DNA from: an uncultured SAR86 cluster bacterium
Lineage (GTDB): Bacteria; Pseudomonadota; Gammaproteobacteria; Magnimaribacterales; D2472
Length of the DNA: 64,000 bases
Direction of reading: 5' to 3'
Assembly (NCBI GenBank): GCA_902622845.1
Contig: CACNRI010000001.1
Span: 62,001-126,000, forward strand
In this document: positions 9,149 through 19,452 of the stretch, piece after piece
Layout: each line of letters opens with the position of its first letter
Position numbering within the stretch: the stretch's first letter is position 1
Translations under genes and position numbers: made by a program
The notes under the pieces: generated by a model
Told to the model about the DNA's origin: nothing
The model's input: only the letters and a program-made list of their open reading frames with translations
The model's database searches: none

Positions 9149-9739
9149 TTAGGTCTTTCTTATTGATTCAAGAATCTTTGATAGTATTTTAAATCTTTGA
9201 TCTGCATCAAATGCTGTTAGTAGCGTTTGCTTTTCATCTGCTGTTAGTGGAATTAAATTTCCTAGGTGATATGAGACTGAGTCAGCAGAGTCTAAATCAA
9301 TTTCAAGTTGCAGTGTTTTAATTTCTGGATGCTCTTTAAGCTTAACTAAAACCTCAATAAGATCTGGATACTTTGCTAAGAGAGATTGGTCGTCAACTTC
9401 AGGCTCGGTCAAGGGTAGAACCTCGCCTAGATAGGATTTATCTTCGAGCTGAATTATATTATTTAAAGAGACTTTTGATTCAGCCTTAACTGTTATTCCT
9501 AATAATCCATTTGGTAAATTATTAAAGTCTACGATCTTTACTGATGTTCCAACTTTCTCAATACCAAAATCAAAATCATCGAATCTATCTGATTTGTAGG
9601 AAATAACAAAATTTGAAGCACCAGACATACATTGCTTGACCATATTTAGATAGCGAGGTTCAAAGATTTGCAAACCCTGGATTGTTCCTGGGAGAACAAC
9701 TAATTTTAAAGGAAAGATTGGTAAGTTAATTGACTTCAA
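9149..9739 (-). CDS. LON substrate-binding domain protein
   Basis: A stand-alone LON N-terminal (substrate-binding) domain of 196 aa without the AAA+ or protease parts. The family opening is clear: LPIFPLKLVVLPGT followed by LQIFEPRYLNMVKQC. Such single-domain proteins are common in proteobacteria and their function is not established. The start is TTG and lies inside the 3' end of mpl, so it is translated downstream of mpl in one transcript. Confidence 0.85.
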   Translation of the reverse strand: MKSINLPIFPLKLVVLPGTIQGLQIFEPRYLNMVKQCMSGASNFVISYKSDRFDDFDFGIEKVGTSVKIVDFNNLPNGLLGITVKAESKVSLNNIIQLEDKSYLGEVLPLTEPEVDDQSLLAKYPDLIEVLVKLKEHPEIKTLQLEIDLDSADSVSYHLGNLIPLTADEKQTLLTAFDADQRFKILSKILESIRKT

Positions 9740-11036
9740 TGATGTCTCTTAAAGGTTCATATATATTTCTACTATTTTTATTGGTCATTATTAAAATGAT
9801 ATCAAAATGTAAATAATTTTTTGAGATCGATTTAATTAAATCATCATGGGAATTAAAAACATTCCCCTTTTTATTTTTAAGAATTGATTTATGATCCAAC
9901 CACAGAATATCACTGTCTAAACTATCAATAGAAAATAGCTCTTCTACATGAAAACCTCCTGACATTGTGTTAGACCCAAGTTCTATAATATTCAGTATAT
10001 TTTTTCCATTATATTTTTCTTGAACTGCTTGAATAGTAGATTTTATAGCTGTTGGATGATGCGCAAAGTCGTCTAGTATTGTTATTCCATTAAAAGTTCC
10101 CTTCTCTTCTAGTCTACGAAGTACGCCACTAAAATCTTTTAGCCCGTCATAAGCAACATTAAGATTTATTCCATAAGATGCAGCAGAAATGATTGCTGCA
10201 GCTGCATTTAGGTTGTTATGAGAGCCATAAAAAGGTAAATCATTTATATAGACTGAATTTTCATCAAATTTAATCTTTGAAGAAGATGAATCAAAGCTAG
10301 CCCTGCTAGCATCACCATTAATTTCTATAATATCTGCCCAGCATCCATTATTGATAACATCTAATGCATTTTTATCATCGTTAAATAAAATAATTTTTCC
10401 GCTGCTCGGAATAATCTTTAACAGGTGATGGAATTGTTTTTTTATCTCATCTAAATCATTAAATATGTCTGCGTGATCAAACTCAATATTATTTATCAAA
10501 AGAATATTTGGAGAGTAATGTATAAATTTTGATCTCTTATCAAAAAATGCAGAATCATATTCATCTGCCTCAATCACGAAGATTTCATCACTACCTATTT
10601 TTGCAGAGAATGAAAAATCAGGTGATATACCTCCTATGAGATAACCTATATCCATACCCAAAGACTGAAATATTTTTGCAATCATAAAGGATGTTGTCGT
10701 TTTTCCGTGAGTCCCTGAGACAGCTATAACAAATCTATCTTTGATAATGTCGCCAAGCATCTCGGGTCCAGATTTATAGGGGAAGTTTTTATTTAAAATT
10801 TCCTCCACGCATTTATTTCCCCTAGAAAGTGCATTTCCAATTACATATAGATCAGCTTCAGGCATTGAGGATGGCTCAAACCCTTTTGTTAATTCAATAT
10901 CTAATTCTCTTAGTTGATCTGACATTGGAGGATAAAAATTGTTATCTGATCCACTAACCTTATGACCGGACTCAATTAAAATTCGAGCCAATCCTCCCAT
11001 AAACGTTCCGCAGATTCCTAGGATATGAATTTTCAT
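9726..11036 (-). CDS. mpl: UDP-MurNAc:L-Ala-gamma-D-Glu-meso-DAP ligase
   Basis: Mpl recycles cell-wall peptide by ligating the released tripeptide to UDP-MurNAc in the cytoplasm. It is a Mur-ligase homologue of 436 aa with an N-terminal Rossmann-like start (HILGICGTFMGG), the ATP-binding P-loop SGTHGKTT at 107-114, and the C-terminal ligase domain (DDFAHHPTAI). The HILGICGTFMGGLA opening distinguishes Mpl from MurC. It implies meso-DAP peptidoglycan. With murU and amgK at 37.8-39.5 kb it points to active wall recycling. Confidence 0.93.
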   Translation of the reverse strand: MKIHILGICGTFMGGLARILIESGHKVSGSDNNFYPPMSDQLRELDIELTKGFEPSSMPEADLYVIGNALSRGNKCVEEILNKNFPYKSGPEMLGDIIKDRFVIAVSGTHGKTTTSFMIAKIFQSLGMDIGYLIGGISPDFSFSAKIGSDEIFVIEADEYDSAFFDKRSKFIHYSPNILLINNIEFDHADIFNDLDEIKKQFHHLLKIIPSSGKIILFNDDKNALDVINNGCWADIIEINGDASRASFDSSSSKIKFDENSVYINDLPFYGSHNNLNAAAAIISAASYGINLNVAYDGLKDFSGVLRRLEEKGTFNGITILDDFAHHPTAIKSTIQAVQEKYNGKNILNIIELGSNTMSGGFHVEELFSIDSLDSDILWLDHKSILKNKKGNVFNSHDDLIKSISKNYLHFDIILIMTNKNSRNIYEPLRDIIEVN

Positions 11037-11093
11037 AAATACTTTTAATAATTAGAACATTTTTGCTAGCATAGTTAAATCTTTACTTAAGCT

Positions 11094-12347
11094 ATGAAAA
11101 AAAATGCTTTTTATGCTCAATCTGGTGGTGTAACTTCTGTTATTAATGCAACTGCTGCAGCAGTTATTCAGGAAGCAAAGAAATTCCCAAATCAAATAAA
11201 TAAGGTTTATGCAGGGCAAAATGGAATACTTGGAGCACTCCGCGAGAATCTAATAGATACCTCTAAAGAATCAAAAAAACTTATTGAATCATTATATTAC
11301 AGGCCAGGTGGCATATTTGGATCATGCAGATACAAACTTAAAAGCTTGGATGAAAATGCAAAAGAATATAAAAGGCTTATAGAGGTTTTTAAAGCTCATG
11401 ATATTGGTTACTTTTTTTATAATGGTGGTAATGATTCTGCAGATACTGCATATAAAGTATCTCAGATAAGTGAAAGTCTTGGCTATGACTTAACCTGTAT
11501 TGCAATACCTAAAACAGTTGATAATGATTTAGCTGTTACGGATACATGTCCGGGATTTGGGTCAGTTGCAAAATATGTTGCGATATCGACTCAAGAAGCA
11601 AGTCTTGATGTTCAATCAATGATGGAGAGTTCTACAAAAGTCTTTATCCTAGAAGTAATGGGAAGACATGCAGGATGGATTGCTGGATCTTCAGCTCTTG
11701 CAAAACAAGATAACTCTGATGCTCCTCACATAATTCTTCTTCCGGAGATTACTTTTAATCAAACTGCTTTTTTAAAAAAAGTAAAAGAGACTGTAAACAA
11801 ATTAGGTTACTGTGTTGTTGTAGCTTCAGAGGGAATAAAAAATAATAAAAATAAGTTTCTTGCTGAAGCTGATACAAAAGATGCTTTTGGCCATGCTCAA
11901 CTTGGTGGAGTTGCTCCTTTTTTAGCAAATCTTATCTCTCAAAAACTAAAACTTAAAAATCATTGGGCGGTGGCTGATTATCTTCAAAGAAGTGCTAGAC
12001 ATATTTCTTCAAAAGTTGATTTAGAACATGCTGAGGCGGTTGGAAGACATGCCGTTAAATATGCAGTTAAAGGTATGAATGGTGTCATGCCAGTAATAAA
12101 AAGAAAAAAGACTTCGAAATATTCTTGGGAAATAGTTCCTGCGAAACTCTCTAAAATAGCAAATGTAGAAAAAAAACTACCAAAAAGCTTTATTACAAAA
12201 GATGGCTTTGGCATAACTAAGAAAGGTATAGATTATTTTAGTCCTTTGATTCAAGGTGAAGGGCCTGTAGATTATAAGAATGGTCTTCCAAAGCTAGAAA
12301 AACCAAAATTAATTCTTGCTAAGAAAAAATTACCTAATTGGAAGTAG
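11094..12347 (+). CDS. pfp: Pyrophosphate-dependent 6-phosphofructokinase
   Basis: This enzyme phosphorylates fructose 6-phosphate using inorganic pyrophosphate, reversibly, in glycolysis or gluconeogenesis. The PPi type is read from GGNDSADTA at 111-119, where ATP enzymes usually have GGDGT, and PKTVDND at 139-145, where ATP enzymes have GTIDND. It is 417 aa. No good Shine-Dalgarno sequence precedes the ATG. The 3' end overlaps the convergent parC by 14 bp. Substrate specificity rests on motifs only. Confidence 0.88.
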   Translation: MKKNAFYAQSGGVTSVINATAAAVIQEAKKFPNQINKVYAGQNGILGALRENLIDTSKESKKLIESLYYRPGGIFGSCRYKLKSLDENAKEYKRLIEVFKAHDIGYFFYNGGNDSADTAYKVSQISESLGYDLTCIAIPKTVDNDLAVTDTCPGFGSVAKYVAISTQEASLDVQSMMESSTKVFILEVMGRHAGWIAGSSALAKQDNSDAPHIILLPEITFNQTAFLKKVKETVNKLGYCVVVASEGIKNNKNKFLAEADTKDAFGHAQLGGVAPFLANLISQKLKLKNHWAVADYLQRSARHISSKVDLEHAEAVGRHAVKYAVKGMNGVMPVIKRKKTSKYSWEIVPAKLSKIANVEKKLPKSFITKDGFGITKKGIDYFSPLIQGEGPVDYKNGLPKLEKPKLILAKKKLPNWK

Positions 12348-14586
12348 ATTCAGGTCTTTCAACCGTTATTGATAAAACCCTTTTATAACCTTGAGGTAAA
12401 GATCGTCCTCTTTTTGCTCGTTCAAGTTTAAATCCTTCCAGTTCTTTTGGAGAAAACGCCCTAATATTTCCATTGTCTCTTTGAATATTTAATTTAGATC
12501 CTTCGCTAAACGGTTTTACAATAATTAATCTTTCCTTCTTTTCAACAAACTGTTTTTTAGGAATATTTATTATTTTAGTTCCTTTGCCTTTTGCTAAGAC
12601 CGTCAGCTCATCTAAATTAAAAATTAATAACTTCCCAAAATTGGTTACGGCAGCTATATATTTATCATCTTGCATAATTTTCTCACAAGGAAGAATCTCA
12701 GCACCGTCTGGAACCTTCATAAACGCTTTACCTGTTTTCTTATTGGAAATCATATCTTCAAAGTTTGTGAGGAATCCATATCCAGATGTATTGGCAATAA
12801 GAAACTTATCCTCGCCTTTTCCAATTGCAACACTCATAAATTCAACTCCTGAGCTAGAAGTAACTCTTCCTGTTAAAGGCTCACCCAGGCCTCTTGCAGA
12901 AGGGAGTGTATGAGCAGGCAATGTATAAGCTTTGCCTAGTGCATCAATAAATACGCAGGGTTGATTATTTCTTCCTCGACTAAAGTCTTTTAATTTATCC
13001 TCTCCTCTATAGGAAAGAGTTGAAGGATCTATTTCGTGACCTTTGGCACTTCTAATCCAACCTGCATTTGAAAGGACAATTGTTACAGGATCAGATGTAA
13101 TGGTATCTTCCTCAGAGAACATCTTTGCGCTTGAAGATTCAATAATCGGAGAGTTTCTTTCATCTCCAACATTATCCTTTATTTCTTTTAATTCATTTTT
13201 AATAAAAGTTTTCAATCTTGCCTTTGAATTAAGAATCGTCTCAAGTTCTTTTTTTTCTTTTTTAAGGGTATCTCTTTCTTCTTCTAATTTAATTTGTTCA
13301 AGTTTTGCAAGCTGTCTAAGTTTTATCTCTAATATTGCATTAGCCTGAATATCAGATATTTTGAATTTTTTAGTGAGTTCTTTTTTGGGATCATCTGATT
13401 GCCTGATGATCTTAATTACTTTATCTAGATCGAGATAAACAATTAATAAGCCTTCTAAAATATGCAATCTATCATCTACTTGATCGAGCCTGTGTGCAAG
13501 CTTTCTGGTAACTGTTGTTTTCCTAAATGCTATCCAGTCGCTAAGAAGATCTTTTATTGAGTAAACCTTAGGTGATCCTTTTAGAGAAATTAAATTAAAG
13601 TTACCCCTGTAGTTTTTCTGCAAGTCTGTTGATGCATATAAATGATTCATGAGATCCTCTGCATTAACTCGATTAGATTTTAAGCTTATTACTAATCTTG
13701 TTGGCTCCTCATGATCGCCCTCGTCTCTGAGGTCAACAATCATCGGGAGTTTTTTATTTATCATTTGATTTGAAATTTGCTCTAAAACTTTTGAGCCAGA
13801 TGTTTGATGAGGAAGGTCAGTTACAATGATGTCATTGCCTTCTTTTTTCCAAGCACACTTCATTTTAAAAGCGCCTCTTCCAGTACTATACATTTCATTT
13901 AACTCTTCTGGAGATGCAACAATTGGAGCCTTATTAGAAAAATCTGGTCCCTTTATATATTTGAGAATTTCATCAACAGAAGTCTTTGGATTTTCTAAAA
14001 CATGGATAGTTGCATCAATTACCTCTGTCATGTTGTGTGATGGGATATCTGTAGCCATACCAACTGCTATGCCTGTAGTTCCATTAAGTAAAATGGATGG
14101 AACTTTTGCCGGAAAGATTACTGGCTCAAGAAGTGATCCATCAAAATTTGGCTGCCAATCCACTGTTCCTTGCTTTAACTCATCTATTAGAAGATCTGAA
14201 AATTTTGTTAGTTTGGATTCTGTATATCTCATTGCCGCAAAAGATTTAGGATCATCTTGCGATCCCCAATTTCCTTGACCATCTACAAATGGGTACCTGA
14301 ATGAAAAATCTTGTGCCATTAAAACCATCGCTTCATAAGCAGCACTATCACCATGTGGATGGAATTTACCTATTACATCTCCAACGGTTCTAGCAGATTT
14401 CTTGTACTTTGATGATGCATTTAGTCCAAGTTCTGACATTGCATATAAAATCCTTCTTTGCACCGGCTTCAGCCCATCTCCAATATTAGGTAAAGCTCTA
14501 TCCAAAATGACATACATCGAATAATTGAGATATGCATTTTCTGCATATTTTTTAATACTTTGTTTATCCAAATTTTCTTTAGTCAT
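12334..14586 (-). CDS. parC: DNA topoisomerase IV subunit A
   Basis: ParC is the DNA-cleaving subunit of topoisomerase IV, which decatenates daughter chromosomes. The catalytic tyrosine is Y121 in AAMRYTES, preceded by the conserved [13 protein letters not shown] segment at about 76-88. The C-terminal half carries a beta-propeller-like domain ([12 protein letters not shown] and later repeats). Length 750 aa matches E. coli ParC (752). The start overlaps the parE stop as TAATG. The adjacent ParE-type partner separates it from GyrA. Confidence 0.94.
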   Translation of the reverse strand: MTKENLDKQSIKKYAENAYLNYSMYVILDRALPNIGDGLKPVQRRILYAMSELGLNASSKYKKSARTVGDVIGKFHPHGDSAAYEAMVLMAQDFSFRYPFVDGQGNWGSQDDPKSFAAMRYTESKLTKFSDLLIDELKQGTVDWQPNFDGSLLEPVIFPAKVPSILLNGTTGIAVGMATDIPSHNMTEVIDATIHVLENPKTSVDEILKYIKGPDFSNKAPIVASPEELNEMYSTGRGAFKMKCAWKKEGNDIIVTDLPHQTSGSKVLEQISNQMINKKLPMIVDLRDEGDHEEPTRLVISLKSNRVNAEDLMNHLYASTDLQKNYRGNFNLISLKGSPKVYSIKDLLSDWIAFRKTTVTRKLAHRLDQVDDRLHILEGLLIVYLDLDKVIKIIRQSDDPKKELTKKFKISDIQANAILEIKLRQLAKLEQIKLEEERDTLKKEKKELETILNSKARLKTFIKNELKEIKDNVGDERNSPIIESSSAKMFSEEDTITSDPVTIVLSNAGWIRSAKGHEIDPSTLSYRGEDKLKDFSRGRNNQPCVFIDALGKAYTLPAHTLPSARGLGEPLTGRVTSSSGVEFMSVAIGKGEDKFLIANTSGYGFLTNFEDMISNKKTGKAFMKVPDGAEILPCEKIMQDDKYIAAVTNFGKLLIFNLDELTVLAKGKGTKIINIPKKQFVEKKERLIIVKPFSEGSKLNIQRDNGNIRAFSPKELEGFKLERAKRGRSLPQGYKRVLSITVERPESTSN

Positions 14587-16478
14587 TAAATCTCCGCTAA
14601 GTTACCTTTCTTTTCAAGCCATTCTTTTCTATCTGGAGCTCTCTTTTTAGAAAGCAGTAGATCAAATACTGAGTTTGCATTATCAGAACTACTTAAAGTT
14701 AGTTGAACTAATCTTCTTGATTCAGGCTTCATAACCGTCTCTCTTAATTGAGATGGATTCATTTCCCCAAGCCCTTTAAATCTTTGAATATCTATCTTAA
14801 TTTTCGAGTTCTGTTTTTTAATTTTCTTAACAATAGATTCTTTTTCATTTTCATCGAGGGCATAAAAAACTTCTTTTGCAGCATCAATCCTATATAACGG
14901 AGGCATGGAGACAAAGATTTTTCCAGAGGTTACTAAATTCTTATAGTGTCTTAGGAATAATGCACATAGTAAAGTTGCTATGTGCAGTCCATCTGAGTCA
15001 GCATCAGCGAGTATACAAATCTTTCCATATCTTAGGTTGGAAATATCTGTATCTCCTGGCAAAGATCCAATAGCAGTCGCAAGATCTTTAATTTCTTGAG
15101 ATTTTATTATGTCTGCACTTTCTAAATCCCAGGTATTAAGAATTTTTCCTCTTAAAGGCATTATTGCCTGAAACCTTCTATCTCGGGCTTGCTTTGCAGA
15201 CCCTCCTGCTGAGTCTCCCTCAACTAAAAATAGCTCGCTTTCTTCGATATTATCGCAGTTACAGTCTGAAAGCTTTCCAGGAAGAGCTGGGCCTTTAAAT
15301 GTTTTCTTTCTATCAACTTTTGTTGAGCTTTTAATCCTCTTTTGAGCAGCGGCAATTGCAAGATCTGCAATCTTTTCACCCTCTTCGGTATGTTGGTTAA
15401 GCCAAATACTTAGAGAATCTTTTGTTGAAGATGAAACAAAGCTCATATGATCTTTAGAATCAAGCCTCTCTTTAGTTTGACCAGCAAACTGAGGATTTTT
15501 TAACTTTGAGGAAATAACAAAGATGCAGTTAGCAAGAATATCATCCGAGTTAATTTTTATTCCTTTTGGAATCAAATTTCTGTAGTCACAGAATTCTTTT
15601 ATTGCCTCAAGAAGACCAGATTTAAACCCATTTAAATGAGAGCCACCTAATGCGGTAGGAATTAAGTTTACATAGGTTTCTTTGAGTAAATTATTTGAAG
15701 CCTCTTCAGTCCAATTCACTGCTACATCTAATGCTTGATCATCGGAAGTTTTGGAAAGAATAATAGTTTCATCAAGAAGTTTCTCGTTACAACCTGAAAA
15801 CTCATCGAGATAGTCGCTCAGTCCCTCATCAAAAATCCATTTAATTCTCTCATTCTTTTTTTCATCAAAGTAATCTATTTGAAGACCTGGGCAAAGAACT
15901 GCCTTAGCCTTTAGTAAATGTTTTAAGCTCTTTTTGTTTATCTCTAATGTTTCGAAGTATTGTTTGTCTGGATAAAATCTAATTGTTGTTCCTGAATTCG
16001 TTGCTCCAACATCACCAATTGATTTCAAATCATTGTCTTTGTCTCCTGCAGAGAAATTTATTTCATACTCTTTTGAATCACGCTTAATTTTTACATTAAG
16101 TTTGGTGGATAAAGCATTTACTACAGAAACCCCGACTCCATGAAGCCCTCCAGAGAAACCATAATCTTCTCCAGAGAACTTTGCTCCAGCATGAAGCTTA
16201 CACATAATTAATTCAACGCCTGTTAGCTTATGCTCAGGATGGACATCAACAGGCATGCCTCGTCCATTGTCTGAGACTTCAACGCTATTATCCTTATAAA
16301 TATTTACTTTAATGCGCTTACAATAACCTGATAAAGCTTCATCTACAGAGTTATCCAGAACTTCTTGAATAAGGTGATTTGGACAAGAGGTATCAGTATA
16401 CATACCTGGTCTTTTTTTGACGGGATCGAGACCCGACAAAACCTCAATTGCTTTTGAATCGTAAGCCTTTTTTGACAA
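14586..16478 (-). CDS. parE: DNA topoisomerase IV subunit B
   Basis: ParE is the ATPase subunit of topoisomerase IV. The GHKL ATP-binding domain is at the N-terminus ([11 protein letters not shown] at 39-49, DNGRGMPVD). The TOPRIM domain has [17 protein letters not shown] and [10 protein letters not shown], and the C-terminus has [17 protein letters not shown]. It is 630 aa, the same as E. coli ParE, with no GyrB-type insertion. The start is TTG: the resulting N-terminus aligns with E. coli ParE and no closer ATG exists. It is divergent from tolC. Confidence 0.95.
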   Translation of the reverse strand: MSKKAYDSKAIEVLSGLDPVKKRPGMYTDTSCPNHLIQEVLDNSVDEALSGYCKRIKVNIYKDNSVEVSDNGRGMPVDVHPEHKLTGVELIMCKLHAGAKFSGEDYGFSGGLHGVGVSVVNALSTKLNVKIKRDSKEYEINFSAGDKDNDLKSIGDVGATNSGTTIRFYPDKQYFETLEINKKSLKHLLKAKAVLCPGLQIDYFDEKKNERIKWIFDEGLSDYLDEFSGCNEKLLDETIILSKTSDDQALDVAVNWTEEASNNLLKETYVNLIPTALGGSHLNGFKSGLLEAIKEFCDYRNLIPKGIKINSDDILANCIFVISSKLKNPQFAGQTKERLDSKDHMSFVSSSTKDSLSIWLNQHTEEGEKIADLAIAAAQKRIKSSTKVDRKKTFKGPALPGKLSDCNCDNIEESELFLVEGDSAGGSAKQARDRRFQAIMPLRGKILNTWDLESADIIKSQEIKDLATAIGSLPGDTDISNLRYGKICILADADSDGLHIATLLCALFLRHYKNLVTSGKIFVSMPPLYRIDAAKEVFYALDENEKESIVKKIKKQNSKIKIDIQRFKGLGEMNPSQLRETVMKPESRRLVQLTLSSSDNANSVFDLLLSKKRAPDRKEWLEKKGNLAEI

Positions 16479-16563
16479 TGTTAGATACCTTTATAAGCGT
16501 TGCAACTATTTTACTCTAAGCTTAAGTAATATAAAGAAAATAATTCCTTAATGTAAAGTTTAC

Positions 16564-16606
16564 TTGACACTTTATATTGACACAGATAGCATAAAGGTTG
16601 TTTAAT
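16564..16606 (+). promoter_or_regulatory. Candidate overlapping sigma-70 promoters for tolC
   Basis: Two perfect TTGACA hexamers lie 13 bp apart upstream of tolC. The first (16564-16569) has TAGCAT 17 bp downstream (16587-16592), and the second (16577-16582) has TTTAAT 18 bp downstream (16601-16606). Only the -35 boxes are strong. The repeated TTGACAC could alternatively be a protein-binding direct repeat. Confidence 0.45.
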
Positions 16607-16626
16607 GCAACCCAATTATTATAGTT

Positions 16627-17943
16627 ATGTTTAAAAATCTGGTCTTAATATCATTCATTTCTTTGCCTTTAGCATCTGAAAACCTCTTAGATATTTATAA
16701 CGAAGCTCTTGATAATGATCCTCAATATAAGTCTTCAGAATATTCTCTTTTAGCTGGTAAAGAATTTGTTGTTCAAGGGAGAGCAGGACTCCTTCCAAAT
16801 GTTACTTTGAGTGGATCAACAAATTGGAATGAATATTATCAATTTGATGAGTTGCAAAGTGCTTATAACAACAACTCAGTGACCGCTAGATTAACACAAC
16901 CTCTTTTTAGGCTTGATACTTGGTTTAACTTTAGAAGATCAAAGAAACTTACGGATGCTTCCGAAGCTGACTTCGCTTATGCGCAACAAAATTTAATTAT
17001 TAGAACAGTGGAAAAATATTTTGGAGTTTTGAGAGCCATTGATAATCTTAATGCTGCTGTTTCAGAAGAAAAAGCAATTAAAAAGCAGCTTGACCAGATC
17101 CAACAAAGGTTTGAAGTTGGGCTTTCTGCTATTACTGAAGTACAAGAGGCGCAATTAGCATATGATTTAAGTGTGGCAGCAAAGATTCGTTCTGAAGGCG
17201 CGCTTTTTAATGCAAGAGAAGAACTTAATTCTTTAATAGGTAGAGAAATATTCTCGATAGATTCTCTCAAGGCAGATATTGTTCCAGAAAATCCTAACCC
17301 TACAACTAAACAAGAGTGGGTTGATATTGCTCTTAAAAATAACTATAGACTTCAAGCATCAGTTCTTCGAAGAGATGCATCACAAGATTCAGCTAGAAGC
17401 TCAGCCTCTGAGCACTTACCAAAAATTAATATTGTCGGAACAGAGTCAGAATCAAATACCAATCAATATTCATATGAAGGTTTTGAAGATTTAGGTTTTC
17501 AAGCTCCCAGTGAGACACAAAGAAAGAACTATAGCCTCAGCCTTTCAATACCGATCTCTCAAGGTGGTGCTGTTAGTTCAAGAAGAAGACAGGCCTATGC
17601 CGAATACAATAGAGCTGTTGAAGAAACACTTTTTGCTCAAAGAACAGTGATTCAAGAAGTTAGATCTGGGTTCTCAAATGTAATTACACTTGGTGCCAAT
17701 TTAAAGGCTCAAAAACAAGCTGTTGTTTCAGCTAACAGTGCACTTGAAGCAACAAGAGTTGGATATGAGGTTGGGACAAGAAACATTGTGGATCTTCTCC
17801 AAGCTGAAAAGAATCTTTATACTGCTGAAAAGAATCTAGCAAATGCAAAATATGACTATTTGCTCTCTCAATTAAATCTTGAATTAGCGGCAGGGACTTT
17901 AAGCCCTCAAAGTATTAATGAGATCAACGGCTATCTCAATTAA
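16627..17943 (+). CDS. tolC: TolC-family outer-membrane channel
   Basis: This is an outer-membrane efflux duct that joins inner-membrane pumps to the exterior. A signal peptide covers about residues 1-17 (ending PLASE). The two OEP repeats are visible, each with a coiled-coil hairpin. The N-terminal repeat includes EEKAIKKQLDQIQQRFEVGL and EVQEAQLAYDLS. The second includes RVGYEVGTRNIVDLLQAEKNLY, the diagnostic TolC block. Length 438 aa is typical. The stop overlaps the mutM start as TAATG. No pump genes are nearby, which suits a shared TolC. Confidence 0.93.
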   Translation: MFKNLVLISFISLPLASENLLDIYNEALDNDPQYKSSEYSLLAGKEFVVQGRAGLLPNVTLSGSTNWNEYYQFDELQSAYNNNSVTARLTQPLFRLDTWFNFRRSKKLTDASEADFAYAQQNLIIRTVEKYFGVLRAIDNLNAAVSEEKAIKKQLDQIQQRFEVGLSAITEVQEAQLAYDLSVAAKIRSEGALFNAREELNSLIGREIFSIDSLKADIVPENPNPTTKQEWVDIALKNNYRLQASVLRRDASQDSARSSASEHLPKINIVGTESESNTNQYSYEGFEDLGFQAPSETQRKNYSLSLSIPISQGGAVSSRRRQAYAEYNRAVEETLFAQRTVIQEVRSGFSNVITLGANLKAQKQAVVSANSALEATRVGYEVGTRNIVDLLQAEKNLYTAEKNLANAKYDYLLSQLNLELAAGTLSPQSINEINGYLN

Positions 17944-18752
17944 TGCCAGAACTCCCTGAAGTAGAAACCACTAAGAATGCCATCCTCCCTTTCAAGGGCA
18001 AGACTCTTAAACGAATAATTGTTAATAATCCATCTTTACGTTGGCCAATAGATGAAAAAGCAATTAATAAAATAAAAGAAAAAAAAATATTATCAATTAC
18101 CAGGAGAGCAAAATATATTTTTTTACATCTGGATGAAGTAACAATAATAATTCATCTAGGTATGACAGGAACTTTTCGAATACAGACGCTTGGAAGCAAC
18201 GAAACAAGAAAGCATGATCATGTTGTGTTTGAGTTCAGTAATGAAGTCCTAATTTTTAATGACCCTAGAAGATTTGGATCTCTCCATGTATCAAGTGATC
18301 TGCAAAATCATTTCTTAATAAAGAATCTGGGTCCGGAACCACTTGAAGATAATTTCAATTCAGAATATCTCTATAAAAAAATAAAGAAAGCTGGAGTATC
18401 CACAAAGAGCTTTTTAATGAATCAAAAGAACGTAGTAGGTATAGGAAATATCTACGCTTGCGAGATTTTATTTAGCTCAGGTATTTCTCCCAAGAGAAAA
18501 ATTAAATACTTAAATAAAAGTCAGTGCGAAGAAGTGGTCAAAAATACAAAGAGGATTATCAAAGAAGCAATAACCAAAGGTGGAACTACTTTAAAAGACT
18601 TTTACTCCGCAGATGGTAATAAAGGTTATTTCAAGATTAAATTAAATGTCTATGATAGAGAGACTGAAGAATGTAGAGCATGCAAAGAAAAGATTATTAG
18701 GTTTGTTCAGAATCAGAGATCAACTTTTTATTGTAAGAACTGCCAGAACTAA
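17943..18752 (+). CDS. mutM: Formamidopyrimidine-DNA glycosylase
   Basis: MutM excises 8-oxoguanine and Fapy lesions with AP-lyase activity. The processed N-terminus gives catalytic P2 and E3 in PELPEVET. The helix-two-turn-helix segment reads VVGIGNIYACEILF. The C-terminal zinc finger has C244, C247, C264 and C267 and the conserved R259. It is 269 aa and coupled to tolC by a one-base overlap. The convergent coaD overlaps its last 4 bases. Confidence 0.95.
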   Translation: MPELPEVETTKNAILPFKGKTLKRIIVNNPSLRWPIDEKAINKIKEKKILSITRRAKYIFLHLDEVTIIIHLGMTGTFRIQTLGSNETRKHDHVVFEFSNEVLIFNDPRRFGSLHVSSDLQNHFLIKNLGPEPLEDNFNSEYLYKKIKKAGVSTKSFLMNQKNVVGIGNIYACEILFSSGISPKRKIKYLNKSQCEEVVKNTKRIIKEAITKGGTTLKDFYSADGNKGYFKIKLNVYDRETEECRACKEKIIRFVQNQRSTFYCKNCQN

Positions 18753-19231
18753 TGATTTAGTTTCGCTTTAAGAGCCATTTCTACATTTTCATGAACAAAA
18801 TTTGAAATATCTCCTCCTAAGCTAGCAATTTCTTTGACTAGACTTGATGATACATAAATGAGTGTATCCTTAGGAGTCAAGAAAATGCTTTCTATATCTG
18901 GAGCAAGTGCCCTATTCATGGTCGCTAGTTGAAACTCATGCTCAAAATCAGATACTGCTCTCAAGCCTCTGATGATGGCGCATGCATTATTTTCCCTTGC
19001 AAGATCAACTGTAAGTTTCTTTTTAAATGCAACGACTTCAATCTTTTCATTATCAGCATAGATTGAGCTCACTAGGTCTAATCTTTCTTCAGAAGAAAAA
19101 AGTGGATTTTTCATATCTGTCTCGGCAACACTAATAATAACCTTATCGAAAAGCACAGTTGCTCTTTCAACAATATCCATGTGTCCAACCGTAATTGGGT
19201 CAAATGAACCTGGGTAGATTGCTACTTTCAT
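18749..19231 (-). CDS. coaD: Phosphopantetheine adenylyltransferase
   Basis: CoaD makes dephospho-CoA from 4'-phosphopantetheine and ATP, the penultimate step of CoA synthesis. The nucleotidylyltransferase motif is TVGH at 14-17 after YPGSFDP, and the C-terminal signature is YVSSSLVKEIASLGGD. Its 160 aa are full length. The pairing with mutM is common in gammaproteobacteria. Confidence 0.96.
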   Translation of the reverse strand: MKVAIYPGSFDPITVGHMDIVERATVLFDKVIISVAETDMKNPLFSSEERLDLVSSIYADNEKIEVVAFKKKLTVDLARENNACAIIRGLRAVSDFEHEFQLATMNRALAPDIESIFLTPKDTLIYVSSSLVKEIASLGGDISNFVHENVEMALKAKLNH

Positions 19232-19269
19232 AGCAAAATAATACCTAAATTATTGTCTATTTGGAAATT

Positions 19270-19365
19270 CTAAAAAACTAGAAATCCAAATGTGCCAACT
19301 GCCTTAAAAACTATATAGAAATAGCAAATGCATAATAAGCCATAAGTCAAAGTTGGTAATGTCAT
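19270..19365 (-). CDS. Possible 31-residue single-span membrane peptide
   Basis: The reading frame starts MTLPTLTYGLLC and ends VGTFGFLVF before TAG. Almost the whole chain is hydrophobic, with one lysine (K21). The ATG has a strong Shine-Dalgarno sequence: GGAGG (plus-strand positions 19371-19375) five bases upstream, rare in such AT-rich intergenic DNA. It lies between the saccharopine-dehydrogenase-like gene and coaD on the same strand, in the largest unannotated gap of the region. I do not recognise the sequence. An imperfect hairpin (19259-19291) overlaps its end. Conservation has not been tested. Confidence 0.5.
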   Translation of the reverse strand: MTLPTLTYGLLCICYFYIVFKAVGTFGFLVF

Positions 19366-19452
19366 CTTTACCTCCGAATTTTGCTTATTAGAAGATGCTT
19401 GGGAAAACTTCTAGTTAAGAAATTACAACAATTCTGTAAAGAATATCTAGTT

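Noticed and set aside
19259-19291. Imperfect hairpin ATTTGGAAATTCTA / TAGAAATCCAAAT
   Set aside because: Neither strand has a following T tract, and the stem is interrupted, so it is not a convincing terminator or attenuator. It overlaps the end of the small reading frame.
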